Below are positions 51,109 through 60,303 of a stretch of 64,000 nucleotides of DNA, piece by piece (within the stretch, counting starts at the first letter, position 1; the number at the start of each line of letters is the position of its first letter). This stretch comes from UBA7803 sp041690675. Its GTDB lineage: Bacteria > Pseudomonadota > Gammaproteobacteria > Pseudomonadales > Azotimanducaceae. Position numbers and translations under genes: made by a program. Under the pieces are notes generated by a model. The model had not been told where the DNA came from and searched no databases. It saw nothing but the letters and a program-made list of their open reading frames with translations. The stretch is from assembly GCA_041690675.1 (NCBI GenBank), contig JAWLGU010000008.1, forward strand, positions 25,680 through 89,679, read 5' to 3'.

Positions 51109-51357
51109 ATGCCCTCCCCACCTCGCCATCTGACCCGCGCCATCCGGCGCTTCGTCGACCTGCGTAGTGCAGGGCGGCGCAGCTTTGCCCTGGAGCAACG
51201 GAGTACGCCCTCGGGGGGCGGTGAGCCGCCGCCGGGGGGCGACCGCAAGGCCGTGCATCCGCGGCCGGCGGAGGAGGGCCACCATGACGAGGAAAGCCGG
51301 GCGGCGGTGTGTGACGTGGACACGCTCGGGGGCGCGCGTTTGGTGATACAGTTCTGA
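51109..51357 (+). CDS. Doubtful small ORF downstream of WYL operators
   Basis: 82-codon frame with ATG behind AGGAGA (10-nt spacing). The product is Arg/Pro/Gly-rich, includes PSGGGEPPPGG and a His/Glu stretch, and matches nothing I know. Its only merit is position: directly downstream of the paired palindromes. It is equally likely to be non-coding. Confidence 0.2.
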   Translation: MPSPPRHLTRAIRRFVDLRSAGRRSFALEQRSTPSGGGEPPPGGDRKAVHPRPAEEGHHDEESRAAVCDVDTLGGARLVIQF

Positions 51358-51391
51358 GCGACGCGTCGCGAGTTCTGTTCACAGGGGGGGC

Positions 51392-53851
51392 ATGATCAGT
51401 TTCCACGGCATGGCGTTGCGCGAGTCGAGGACCGCCAGCCGCCTGATCGAGGTGGACTGGTCCGGAACGGGCCTCGGGCCCCCGGCCACCTGGTCGCCGG
51501 CGTTGAAGACCGCCGCGCAGCTCACCCTGAACGCCTATCACCCTATGGCCTTGTTCTGGGGTCGTGACCACCTGGCTATCTACAACGACGGTTTTCTGCC
51601 GCTCCTGGCGGCCCGGGCACCGGAGCTGGGAGCCGGCCCGGTGCTGAGCGGAGGGCTGGCCCGAGCCGTGCGTTCCGTCTTAGAAGACGGAGCGCCGTTG
51701 TGCCGGGCCGACGAGCCCATACCGCTCGAGCGCGGTCACGGGCTCGAGGAAGCCTACTTCACCCTGAGCTTCAGCCCGGTGAAGGACGAAGATGGGCGAA
51801 CCCAGGGCGTGCTCGCCATCGCCGAGGAGACCACGTCCACCGTGCTGCAGGCGCGTCGCAGCCAGTTGATGACCCGGCTGTCGGAGGAGCTGGCGACGCA
51901 CCCGGTGATGGCGCCGACCGGCCCGTCCATTCACCGGGCCCTGTGCGGCGCCGGTCGGGATTTCCACAGGGCGGCGCTGTTCGGCTTCCGCCCCGACGGG
52001 CAGCTCAAACTGCAGTGGTCGGAGCCCGCAGATTTCGCCGACGAGGTGACGCGCGGCGGGACGCTCTCCGGCCGCCTGCAGGAGGAGATCTCGGGGGCGG
52101 CGAAGTATCAGGGCGTCAGCCGGCTCGGCGAGCGCCGCCATGCGCTGATCGTGGCGGACGCCGAGCTGTTTGCGGAAGCGGCGGCTTACGTGCTCGTGGT
52201 GGAAGCCCATCACCTGGTACGAATCGGCGACAGCTATCGCCGGCTGCTGCACAACGTGCTGACCGCGGTGGGAGACATCTGCCTGCATATCCTGACGGAG
52301 CGGCGCGACTACCTGGACGTCGCGCGCCAGCGCGACGAGCGCGAGCGGATGTACCGGCTGCTGTTCGAGCACAGCCGTGACGCCATCATCATCGCCACTC
52401 CGGAAGTGGGGGTGATTGCAGCGAATCCCGCAGCATGCGCCATGCTCGGTTACACGGAGGAAGAGATCGTCGGGGTAACCGCCAGCGAGATCATCGTCAA
52501 CGAGGGCGGCCGCCTCACCCACGCTCTGTCCGAGCGGCAGAAGACGGGCAGCTTCGTCGGCGAGGTGAAGGTGCGTCGCAAGGACGGCACCGAGGGTGCC
52601 GTGGACATCTCCTCGGTGATGTTCCACGACGAGGCCACCGGCGAGGCGCGGGCCGTCAACCTGCTTCGGGACGCGGGCCCGCGGCTGATGGCGGAGCGTC
52701 ATATCGCCTCCGCTGCGAGGCTGGAGGCGATCGGCCAGCTCACCGGGGGGATCTCGCACGATTTCAACAACCTGTTGAGCGTGATCATCAACGGCGCCGA
52801 GGATCTGCGGGCACGACTGCCGGAGGCGGATCCCGCGCGGCGTTCCGCGGACCTGGTGCTGGGCGCGTCACTGAAGGCGTCCCATCTGACCCGGCAGTTG
52901 CTGGCATTCAGCCGGCAGCAGCCCATGGAGCTGGGCTCGGTGGATCTGGCCCGGCTGGTGGCGGAGCTCGATCAGATTCTGGAGCGAACCGTCGGACCGG
53001 GAATTGCGGTGACCCTGGACCTGGCGCCGGATCTCTACGCCCGGACCGACGGCGCGTTGCTGCAGAGCGCCATCCTCAATCTCTGCATCAACGCCCGAGA
53101 CGCCATGCCCGGTGGCGGCAGCCTCACCGTTGCCGCCGCACCGGCTCGGGTGGACGGCGGGTTGGCCGAGACATTGTCGCTGCCCGCCGGTGAGTACGCC
53201 CGGATCGTCGTCGCGGACACGGGTGTGGGCATCGATGAGCAGCATCTGGCCCGCGTGGTCGAGCCGTTCTTCACCACCAAGCCCGCCGGCAAGGGCACGG
53301 GGCTGGGTCTGAGCATGGTGTACGGCCTGGCCAAGCAGTCCGGGGGCGCCCTGCACCTGCGTTCCCAGCGCGGCCGGGGCACCCGGGCGGAGATCTATCT
53401 GCCGCTGGGGCACCCGGCGGAAAGTCCGGCTGCTCCCGAGGCGGCGGCCGCGGACCCTCCCGCTCCGGCGGAACCGCCGCCGGCCGCGGCGGCGCGGCAC
53501 CTGCTGGTGGTGGAGGACAACGAGCTGCTGTCGTCCATGCTGTCCCGCATCCTGCAGGGGGCCGGTTATCGGGTGACGGTGTGCGAGGCGGCGGAGCCGG
53601 CCCTGCAGATGGTCGAGGGCGGAGAGGAGATCGCCCTGGTAATCACCGACATTCAGCTCGGTGCGGGGATGGACGGATGGGCTCTGGCGGAACGCCTCGC
53701 GAGCTGTGCGCCGGGTCTGCCGGTGCTGACCATGTCCGGGTTCGCTCCCGCGGATCCGGACGCCGAACCCGGTGCCTGGCGCGCGCCCATGCTGCGCAAG
53801 CCCTTCCGCCCGCGGGAGATTCTGGCGCTGATCGACGAGCTCCTGTCCTAG
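51392..53851 (+). CDS. Hybrid sensor histidine kinase
   Basis: 819-residue soluble sensor kinase with no membrane helix. The N-terminal PAS-like segment (about 20-150, TGLGPPATWSPALKTA...AYHPMALFWG) is the form found in phytochrome-related and MEDS-type kinases. A GAF-like region follows (170-310), then a PAS domain (about 325-430, DAIIIATPEVGVIAANPAAC). The HisKA box is GGISHDFNNLL with His456. The HATPase has NLCINARDAMP, DTGVGID and GKGTGLGLSMVYG. After an Ala/Pro linker a receiver domain carries phospho-Asp753 (VITDIQL). No output-domain response regulator is adjacent. Convergent overlap of 4 bp with the DUF3999 gene. Confidence 0.92.
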   Translation: MISFHGMALRESRTASRLIEVDWSGTGLGPPATWSPALKTAAQLTLNAYHPMALFWGRDHLAIYNDGFLPLLAARAPELGAGPVLSGGLARAVRSVLEDGAPLCRADEPIPLERGHGLEEAYFTLSFSPVKDEDGRTQGVLAIAEETTSTVLQARRSQLMTRLSEELATHPVMAPTGPSIHRALCGAGRDFHRAALFGFRPDGQLKLQWSEPADFADEVTRGGTLSGRLQEEISGAAKYQGVSRLGERRHALIVADAELFAEAAAYVLVVEAHHLVRIGDSYRRLLHNVLTAVGDICLHILTERRDYLDVARQRDERERMYRLLFEHSRDAIIIATPEVGVIAANPAACAMLGYTEEEIVGVTASEIIVNEGGRLTHALSERQKTGSFVGEVKVRRKDGTEGAVDISSVMFHDEATGEARAVNLLRDAGPRLMAERHIASAARLEAIGQLTGGISHDFNNLLSVIINGAEDLRARLPEADPARRSADLVLGASLKASHLTRQLLAFSRQQPMELGSVDLARLVAELDQILERTVGPGIAVTLDLAPDLYARTDGALLQSAILNLCINARDAMPGGGSLTVAAAPARVDGGLAETLSLPAGEYARIVVADTGVGIDEQHLARVVEPFFTTKPAGKGTGLGLSMVYGLAKQSGGALHLRSQRGRGTRAEIYLPLGHPAESPAAPEAAAADPPAPAEPPPAAAARHLLVVEDNELLSSMLSRILQGAGYRVTVCEAAEPALQMVEGGEEIALVITDIQLGAGMDGWALAERLASCAPGLPVLTMSGFAPADPDAEPGAWRAPMLRKPFRPREILALIDELLS

Positions 53852-55218
53852 CCCGTCTGGCCGCCCTGACTCTCGCCCTGGCCCGCGCCTTGGACGCGGC
53901 CCGCGCTTCGGAGCAGGCGAAGGGCCAGCACGCCCACCAGGGTCACCCCCGCGAGCAGCAGCGACCAGAGCAGGATGGTTTTCCAGTCGATGGCCCGAGC
54001 CGGAGGCTCCAGCCGTTGCGGCCCGCCGAGCATGCGCGGCGCGTCCAGGGAAGCGGCGGGAAGCGTCGAGGACAGCTCCGAGCCCAGTCGCGCCGCCAGA
54101 TCCTCCAGAGGCCAGCTGCGAGGCTCGCTCCCCGCCCGACCGTAGGCCAGCACGTAGGGACTGCGGCCGCTCACGAACAACAGCTCGTGGGGCAGCCAGC
54201 CGATCTCCAGGGTGGGAGCTCCGGTGCCGCCGTCGTGCCGCTCCAGCCGCCAGTAGCGGTGGCCGGTGGGGTGGAGCGCCGCCGGATCCGACGTCACCGT
54301 CGCCTCCCCCGCGCTGGCGTTCGGCAGCGGCACCCGGTAAAAGCTGTAGCGGCCGTGATCCTGCCAGGGACGGGTCGGGTCGGCGCGGGAGAGCAGGCGG
54401 ACATCCAACAGATAGCTCTCCTCCGGCCGCGACGCGCGCACCCGGTCCGCGGGGAAGTGTCCGCCCGCGTCGAATTCGTAGCCCCCGTCCCTGGGCCGTG
54501 GCGACAACGTCTTCCAGTGCCGCTCCAGCGGGCCCGGCGAGCGACCGCGAGCCTCCGCCGCGGTCAGCACCGGGAGCCTGCCCGGGTCGACCTGGGAGAG
54601 GCGCAGGTAGCGGGCTCGGGTCTCCGGTACGCTCAGCCGGTTCACTACCACCCGTTCGTCGCCGGCGGTGAGGCTCGCGACAGTGGCGGATGCGGTGAGC
54701 GTGCGCCACCGATCGAGATCGTCGCTGGCCTCCAGGTGCAGTCGGGCGACGAAGCTCTCCGCCATCGACGGCCAGTGGAGGACGAGTTCGGTGACGGGGT
54801 GGGTCAGGGCACTGGCATCCAGCAGGTACACGGCGGGATGCGCCGCCGGCTTGCCCCCCCGAACCGCCACCACCGTGCCGTCGCTGCCGAGCTGGATGTC
54901 CACCGCCGTGTCTTTGCCCCGGGGTTCGGCGGAGGCCGGCAGGGGGAACAGCGGCAGCCGCTGCCACGGCGTGGGCGTCTCCCGGGGGGACCGACGCAGG
55001 GTGAAGGGTACCTCGTCGCCCGCGCTGTCGAACATCCGCAGGTCACCCAGATCCTTGCGGGTCGTCCACTCGTATACGTCCGCGGGAATCACCAGGCGCT
55101 GGATCGCGCCGCCGACCGTCGTCGTCACCGAGCGGCCGCGGGCGAAGTCCCCTGGTACTGCCCCGTGGGCGGTGCACGCCGCGGCCAGCAGACAGCCGAT
55201 CAGCAGCTGCCGGCTCAT
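53848..55218 (-). CDS. DUF3999 membrane-anchored protein
   Basis: 456-residue protein: signal peptide (residues 1-19), a long periplasmic beta-rich region with carbohydrate-binding-like sandwich features (TELVLHWPSMAESFVARLHLEASDDLDRW), then one C-terminal membrane helix (about 416-437) and a short polar tail. DUF3999 proteins are regularly paired with DUF2339 proteins as here. Function unknown; an envelope role is likely. Start overlaps the DUF2339 stop (ATGA). Confidence 0.85.
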   Translation of the reverse strand: MSRQLLIGCLLAAACTAHGAVPGDFARGRSVTTTVGGAIQRLVIPADVYEWTTRKDLGDLRMFDSAGDEVPFTLRRSPRETPTPWQRLPLFPLPASAEPRGKDTAVDIQLGSDGTVVAVRGGKPAAHPAVYLLDASALTHPVTELVLHWPSMAESFVARLHLEASDDLDRWRTLTASATVASLTAGDERVVVNRLSVPETRARYLRLSQVDPGRLPVLTAAEARGRSPGPLERHWKTLSPRPRDGGYEFDAGGHFPADRVRASRPEESYLLDVRLLSRADPTRPWQDHGRYSFYRVPLPNASAGEATVTSDPAALHPTGHRYWRLERHDGGTGAPTLEIGWLPHELLFVSGRSPYVLAYGRAGSEPRSWPLEDLAARLGSELSSTLPAASLDAPRMLGGPQRLEPPARAIDWKTILLWSLLLAGVTLVGVLALRLLRSAGRVQGAGQGESQGGQTG

Positions 55219-57968
55219 GCCGGGGTCGGCCCCTGTGGCGACCGCTCCGGGTCCTTCGACTGGGCCCCCGAAGGGGGCAAAGGAGCGAAGTAGCCGATGG
55301 CCAGCATCAGCAGGCCGACGCTGATGAAGGAGGTTATGCGGGGTAGCACGTCGAGCCGCGGCAGGTCCACGCTGAAGAGCTTCACCATCACCAGACCGAG
55401 CAGGACGGCGCCGGCTATCCAGCTGGGGCGGCTGCCGCGGCGGGTGCCCAGGCCCATGAGCACAAGCGCCGCCGTGGTCCACAGAATGGAGGCGGTGGTC
55501 TGGAACGCGTCCGTGGACGCGATGGCGGTGAACGGGTAGTTGGCACCGGTGTAGAAGTGCACCGCGCGCGCGGCCGTCAGGTTGAGCCACACGAACGCCA
55601 CCAGGGCGAGCGCCGTTCTGCCGCGCGAACCCCACGGGCTGCGTCGCGCCTGAACGGCCGCGGCCAGGAGCACGCCGAGCTGCGTCAGCTCCAGCGGATT
55701 CAGCAGCACCAGGTAGGGGAGGGGCCTCGGATCTGCGGGGGAAAGGCCGGAGATCAGTATCCAGCCCAGCAGGAGCACCAGCATCAGGTCGAGGCCGCGC
55801 CCGAAGTAGCTGCCGGGGTGGGCGCCGGCGGGCCAGCCGACGCGGGATCGCGTCGCCAGAGCCAGCAGCGCAGCCACAGCCGTCAAGGGCGCCGCGCCCC
55901 ACGCAGCGAGCAGCCACCCGCGCCCGGGTTCCAGCCGGACCAGGAGGGCGGCCGCGGTCCAGCCGGCGATGCCTGCCACGAGCCACCAGGCGCCGATGTG
56001 CCAGATTCGCGAAAGCCGGCGCTTCGGGGAGTCCGTCAGCAGGGCGTCGCGGCTGGCCAGATGCCAGTACAGGGCGGCCAGCGCGCCCGGCCAGGCCAGC
56101 CAGCCCAGATCGCCGAACGGCGTCGCGCGGCGCCAACCGAGATCCAGGGCGGGCAGGGCCACGGCCAGCGCGGGCAGCAGCAGCAGACCGGGCGCCAGTG
56201 CTTCACGCCAGCGCAGCCGGCGGGCCAGCACGACCAGCAGGATGGTACAGAGCGCCGCGAACAGCACGGCCAGATGCTCGTTCACGTTGTCCGGAGCCAC
56301 CGACCAGGGCGCGCGGAACCGCGCGATCTCGGCGAGCCCGCCGAAGCACAACCACGCCACCCCCCAGTAGAGGAACGGCCAGCGGAGAGCATGCTCCGAC
56401 GGGTGCAGCGGCGGCTGGCCGATGGACAGCAGCCGTGCGCTGAACACCCCGGCCGCCGCCAGCAGGGCCGCGCCCAGGAAATTGCCGTTCGCCAGCAGCA
56501 CGGCGTTGCCACCGGCTTGCCATTCGCCGCCGAACGCGATCCCGGCGGCCACCTGAAGCGCCAGTCCGGCCAGGCGCGGCATAAGCTGTCGCTGCCGCAG
56601 GCCCACCCACGCGAGGCCCGCACCTTCGAGGGCCCAGATGGCGCCGGTCCAGCGCTGGTCGTCGAAGGCGAACGGCACGGCCAGGGTGGCGAACACCACC
56701 GCGAGCGCCAGAAACGACTGCCCGAGCAGATGGCTGAAGGCGCCCCGGCGCTTCAGCCAGAGAGCCAGCAGCACGTACACCACCGCCGCCCCGAGCGCCG
56801 AGAATGCCATGCCGAAGGGGACGTCCCGCACCAGCCCCCACTGCAGCGCGAACGCGGCCATGGGAGTGCCAAACACCAGCGTCCCGTCCACCAGCCCCTT
56901 GAGGTCCGGGCCCTGCCGGCGCGCGAACAGCACGGCCACCCCCACGTAGTAGAGGAAGAACAGGATCAGGAACGGCTCCGTGGAGGCCAAGAGCTCGCTG
57001 GTGTAGTACTGGCGGCCCCAGGCGGCGCCGATGACGAAGGTGAAGACGAAGCCCGCCCAGTTGAGCCAGCGCCAGGAGCGGAACCAGGCCATGGCCAGAA
57101 TGCCGGCGTTGAGCAGCGCATAGTAGGAGAACAGGACAACGTGGCTGCCGGAGCCCGTGGACATGAGGACCGGGGCCAGAAACCCGCCGCTGGTGGCGAA
57201 CAGCGCCAGCGCCTCTGCACGCTGCAGCACCGCCAGCAGAGAGGAGGCGGCTACCAGCACCATCAGCGCCGCGAATGCCGAGCCCATGGGCAGCAGGTCG
57301 TAGAGTCTGGCCGCGGCAAAGATGACCAGATAGAGGATGCCCACCCCCGCCCCCTGCAGGACCAGGCCGTAGGCGTCCGCCCGGCCGCGCAGGCGCCAGC
57401 CTACGGCGGTGAGGGCCATGCCGCCCAGCGCGCTGCCGGCCAGTCGCAGCTCGATGGGAAGCAGCGCGTTCTCGTAGGCGTAGCGGAGCAGGAACGCGAC
57501 GCCGAAGAACAGCACCACCACGCCGAGCCGGACCACCAGGTTGCCGGTGGTGAAGAAACGGACCGCGGCAGCGGCCATCGCCGCCACCACAGGCTGGATC
57601 TCGGAGGAGGGCGGCTGTGGCCCGGATGCCGAGCCGGGCTCGGTGACGGACGCCTCGGCATGGCCGGGCGCCGTCGTCTCGGCGGCAGCACCGGGACCCG
57701 GTGCCGGCGCGGCGCGGTGATCGGGCGCTACTTCGGCCAGCGCCTCCACCCGGGCCTGCAGCGCAGCCAGCTCACTGCGCTGCTGCCATCCGAGGGCGGC
57801 GCCGAAGCCCAGCAAGGCCCCGAAGAAAAGCCCCGCCTCGGCGGAAAGCGCGGGACCGTGGTCGGCCAGCGCGGCACCGAGCAGGCCGGCGACGATGGCG
57901 GCCACCACCGGGGGCGCCAGGCTCGAGCGCGCGCGGTGCGCGGGCGGGGCATCCGTATCAGTGGTCAA
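55215..57968 (-). CDS. DUF2339 polytopic membrane protein
   Basis: About 917-residue protein with more than twenty predicted membrane helices. A short coiled coil (SELAALQARVEALAEV) comes after the first two helices, then a Pro/Ala linker, then the DUF2339 membrane array (VVRLGVVVLFFGVAFLLRYAYEN at its start). DUF2339 has no assigned reaction. It shares an 11-bp overlap with the lon stop; the start codon is then TTG at 57968, with no strong RBS, so translation coupling to lon is implied. A later start cannot be excluded. Confidence 0.87.
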   Translation of the reverse strand: MTTDTDAPPAHRARSSLAPPVVAAIVAGLLGAALADHGPALSAEAGLFFGALLGFGAALGWQQRSELAALQARVEALAEVAPDHRAAPAPGPGAAAETTAPGHAEASVTEPGSASGPQPPSSEIQPVVAAMAAAAVRFFTTGNLVVRLGVVVLFFGVAFLLRYAYENALLPIELRLAGSALGGMALTAVGWRLRGRADAYGLVLQGAGVGILYLVIFAAARLYDLLPMGSAFAALMVLVAASSLLAVLQRAEALALFATSGGFLAPVLMSTGSGSHVVLFSYYALLNAGILAMAWFRSWRWLNWAGFVFTFVIGAAWGRQYYTSELLASTEPFLILFFLYYVGVAVLFARRQGPDLKGLVDGTLVFGTPMAAFALQWGLVRDVPFGMAFSALGAAVVYVLLALWLKRRGAFSHLLGQSFLALAVVFATLAVPFAFDDQRWTGAIWALEGAGLAWVGLRQRQLMPRLAGLALQVAAGIAFGGEWQAGGNAVLLANGNFLGAALLAAAGVFSARLLSIGQPPLHPSEHALRWPFLYWGVAWLCFGGLAEIARFRAPWSVAPDNVNEHLAVLFAALCTILLVVLARRLRWREALAPGLLLLPALAVALPALDLGWRRATPFGDLGWLAWPGALAALYWHLASRDALLTDSPKRRLSRIWHIGAWWLVAGIAGWTAAALLVRLEPGRGWLLAAWGAAPLTAVAALLALATRSRVGWPAGAHPGSYFGRGLDLMLVLLLGWILISGLSPADPRPLPYLVLLNPLELTQLGVLLAAAVQARRSPWGSRGRTALALVAFVWLNLTAARAVHFYTGANYPFTAIASTDAFQTTASILWTTAALVLMGLGTRRGSRPSWIAGAVLLGLVMVKLFSVDLPRLDVLPRITSFISVGLLMLAIGYFAPLPPSGAQSKDPERSPQGPTPA

Positions 57969-60285
57969 ACGCGACGCTCAGTACCTGATCCAAGTGCTCG
58001 GCCAGGGTGAAGGTCATCTCGGAGCGGACCTCCTCGGGAAGCTTGGCCAGATCCGCCTCGTTGTCCCGGGGCAGTACCAGGTGGCGGAAACCCGTGCGAT
58101 GCGCCGCCAGCACCTTCTCCTTGATGCCTCCCACCGGAAGCACCAGCCCCGACAGGGTGAGTTCCCCGGTCATGGCCACGTCGGCCCGGGCCGGCCGGTA
58201 GCGGTACGCGGAAACCAGAGCGGTGGCGATGGTGACGCCGGCCGACGGACCGTCCTTGGGCACCGCGCCCTCCGGTACGTGAACGTGCACGCCGTGCTTC
58301 TCCACCGTCTCCCGGTCGATGTCGATCTGCTCGGCGATGGTCCAGATGTAGCTGCGCGCCGCCCGGGCGGACTCCTGCATCACCTGGCCCAGGTGCCCGG
58401 TGAGGGTGATCTTGTCCTCCTTCTGGGTCAGCGCCGCTTCCACGTAGAGCACGTCTCCCCCGGTTTCCGTCCAGGCGAGGCCGGCGGCGACCCCCGGGGT
58501 CAGGGTCTCCCGGTAACGGTCGCGCTTGAATTTCTCCGGGCCCAGGAGCGCCACCAGGTCCTCGGGCTCGATGACCGACTCCACATCGTGATGCTCCACG
58601 ACTTGGCGGGCGCGCTTGCGCGCGAGGCGGCCGATGACCCGCTCCAGCTCCCGCACCCCGGCCTCGCGGGTGTACCGGCGGATCATCACGTCCAGGGCCA
58701 GATCGCTGATGTCGAGCTGCCGCTCGCTCAAGCCCGCCTCCCGGCGCTGCCGGGGAATCAGGTAGCGGCGCGCGATGGCGCGCTTCTCCATGTCGCTGTA
58801 GCCGGACAGCTCCAGCACTTCCATGCGGTCGAGCAGTGGCCGGGCGATGCCCTCCAGGGTGTTGGCGGTGGTGATGAAGAACACCCCCGAGAGGTCGTAG
58901 GGCAGGTTCAGGTAGTTGTCCCGGAAGTCCTTGTTCTGGGCGGGATCGAGAATCTCCATCAGGGCGGCGGAGGGATCGCCCCGGAAATCCTGGCCGAGCT
59001 TGTCGATCTCGTCGAGCATGAGCAACGGGTTCACCACCCCCGCCCGGCGAATTCCCTGAATGATGCGGCCGGGCATGGCGCCGATGTAGGTGCGGCGGTG
59101 ACCCCGCAGCTCCCCCTCGTCGTGCAGCCCGCCCAGAGAGAGGCGCTCGAACTTGCGACCCATGGCCCGGGCGATGGACTGGCCCAGCGACGTCTTCCCC
59201 ACCCCGGGCGGCCCCACCAGGCAGAGGATGGGCGCGTGGGACCCCGGGTTCAGCTTCAGCACCGCGAGGGACTCGAGAATGCGCGACTTCACTTCCTCCA
59301 GGCCGTAGTGGTCCTCGTCCAGCACCTGCTGGGCGTGCTCCAGATCGAGCTGATCCTCGGTGCGCTGATGCCAGGGCAGCTCCGCCACCAGCTCCAGGTA
59401 GGCCCGAGCCACCTGATAATCCGCCGCGTTCACCGACATCCGGGACAGCCGCCGGAGCTCCCGGTCCACCTCCTTCTGCACGGGCTCGGGAAGCTCTGCC
59501 TGATCGAGCTGCTCCTTGAGCTCGCGGATGTCCTCCTCGTCCTCCCCTTCGCCCAGAGCCTGCTCGATGGCTCGTTTCTGCTGGCGCAGCATGTGCTCGC
59601 GCTGCTGGGACTCCATGTCCTGCCGGGCCTGCTCGGCGATCTGGCGGCGCAGCTCGGTGACCTTCAACTCGTGGCGCAGGACCTTGTGCATCTCTTCCAT
59701 GAGCGCGCGGGTGGTGTCGCACTCCAGGATTTCCTGCTCCCGCTCGAGGTCGAGGTTGGCCAGCGAGGCGATGCGATACATCTGGGTGACGGGATCGCTC
59801 AGGGACCCCACCAGCTGGTGGTAGATCTGGGCGCCGTTCTCCTGGTCGAACATCTGGGCGATGCTCTGCGCGAGCTCCAGGTTCTCGCGCACCAGGGCTT
59901 CCACCGCGGCCGCGTCTTCGCCGAGCTCGTCCATGGAGAGCTCGGGCAGCGGTTCCGCCTCGGCCATCAGCCGGTCGCCGTCCCAGTCGGCGTCGCCCAG
60001 CCGCACGCGGCGCGTGCCCTGGACGATGATCTGGGCGCCGCGGTCGCGCTTCTCCACCCGGGTGATGGTGCACACCGTGCCCACGTCGTAGAGGCCGTCG
60101 CGCTCGGGCCGCTCGTTTTCCGGATCGCGCTGGGCCACCGTCAGCAGCTCGCGCCCCGAGTCCATGGCGGTGTTGAGGGCCGCCAGGGACATGGCGCGGC
60201 CCACCGCCAGGGGCACGATGATCTGGGGGTAGACCACCGTGTTCTTCAGGGGCAGCACCGGAAAATGCGATCGTCTCGAGGGCAT
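57958..60285 (-). CDS. lon: ATP-dependent protease Lon
   Basis: 775-residue LonA protease, close to E. coli Lon (784). N-terminal substrate domain (FPVLPLKNTVVYPQ), coiled-coil region, AAA+ module with Walker A GPPGVGKT near residue 358 and LLLDEIDK-type Walker B (LLMLDEIDKLG). The proteolytic dyad is Ser681 (KDGPSAGV) and Lys722 (GGIKEKVLAA). It degrades misfolded and regulatory proteins in the cytosol. It lies downstream of two acyl-CoA dehydrogenase genes (18-bp gap) and upstream of the DUF2339 gene, an unusual context for lon, which more often follows clpX. Its own promoter may lie inside the upstream gene. Confidence 0.97.
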   Translation of the reverse strand: MPSRRSHFPVLPLKNTVVYPQIIVPLAVGRAMSLAALNTAMDSGRELLTVAQRDPENERPERDGLYDVGTVCTITRVEKRDRGAQIIVQGTRRVRLGDADWDGDRLMAEAEPLPELSMDELGEDAAAVEALVRENLELAQSIAQMFDQENGAQIYHQLVGSLSDPVTQMYRIASLANLDLEREQEILECDTTRALMEEMHKVLRHELKVTELRRQIAEQARQDMESQQREHMLRQQKRAIEQALGEGEDEEDIRELKEQLDQAELPEPVQKEVDRELRRLSRMSVNAADYQVARAYLELVAELPWHQRTEDQLDLEHAQQVLDEDHYGLEEVKSRILESLAVLKLNPGSHAPILCLVGPPGVGKTSLGQSIARAMGRKFERLSLGGLHDEGELRGHRRTYIGAMPGRIIQGIRRAGVVNPLLMLDEIDKLGQDFRGDPSAALMEILDPAQNKDFRDNYLNLPYDLSGVFFITTANTLEGIARPLLDRMEVLELSGYSDMEKRAIARRYLIPRQRREAGLSERQLDISDLALDVMIRRYTREAGVRELERVIGRLARKRARQVVEHHDVESVIEPEDLVALLGPEKFKRDRYRETLTPGVAAGLAWTETGGDVLYVEAALTQKEDKITLTGHLGQVMQESARAARSYIWTIAEQIDIDRETVEKHGVHVHVPEGAVPKDGPSAGVTIATALVSAYRYRPARADVAMTGELTLSGLVLPVGGIKEKVLAAHRTGFRHLVLPRDNEADLAKLPEEVRSEMTFTLAEHLDQVLSVAFDH

Positions 60286-60303
60286 GGCGATGCCTCGTGT
60301 GGA

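Larger units (their letters stand above)
50946..51391. other. 446-bp regulatory region with little coding content
   Basis: The gap between the WYL regulator and the histidine kinase. It holds two operator-like palindromes (listed separately), and between them an AT-rich island (51014-51035) that stands out in this GC-rich genome. It also holds a weak small frame at 51109-51357. Beyond 51063 I see no other structure. Confidence 0.7.

Noticed and set aside
51033..51323. 96-codon frame on the minus strand in the WYL intergenic region
   Set aside because: Low-complexity Arg/Pro/Ser product, overlaps the operator site and has no RBS worth noting.
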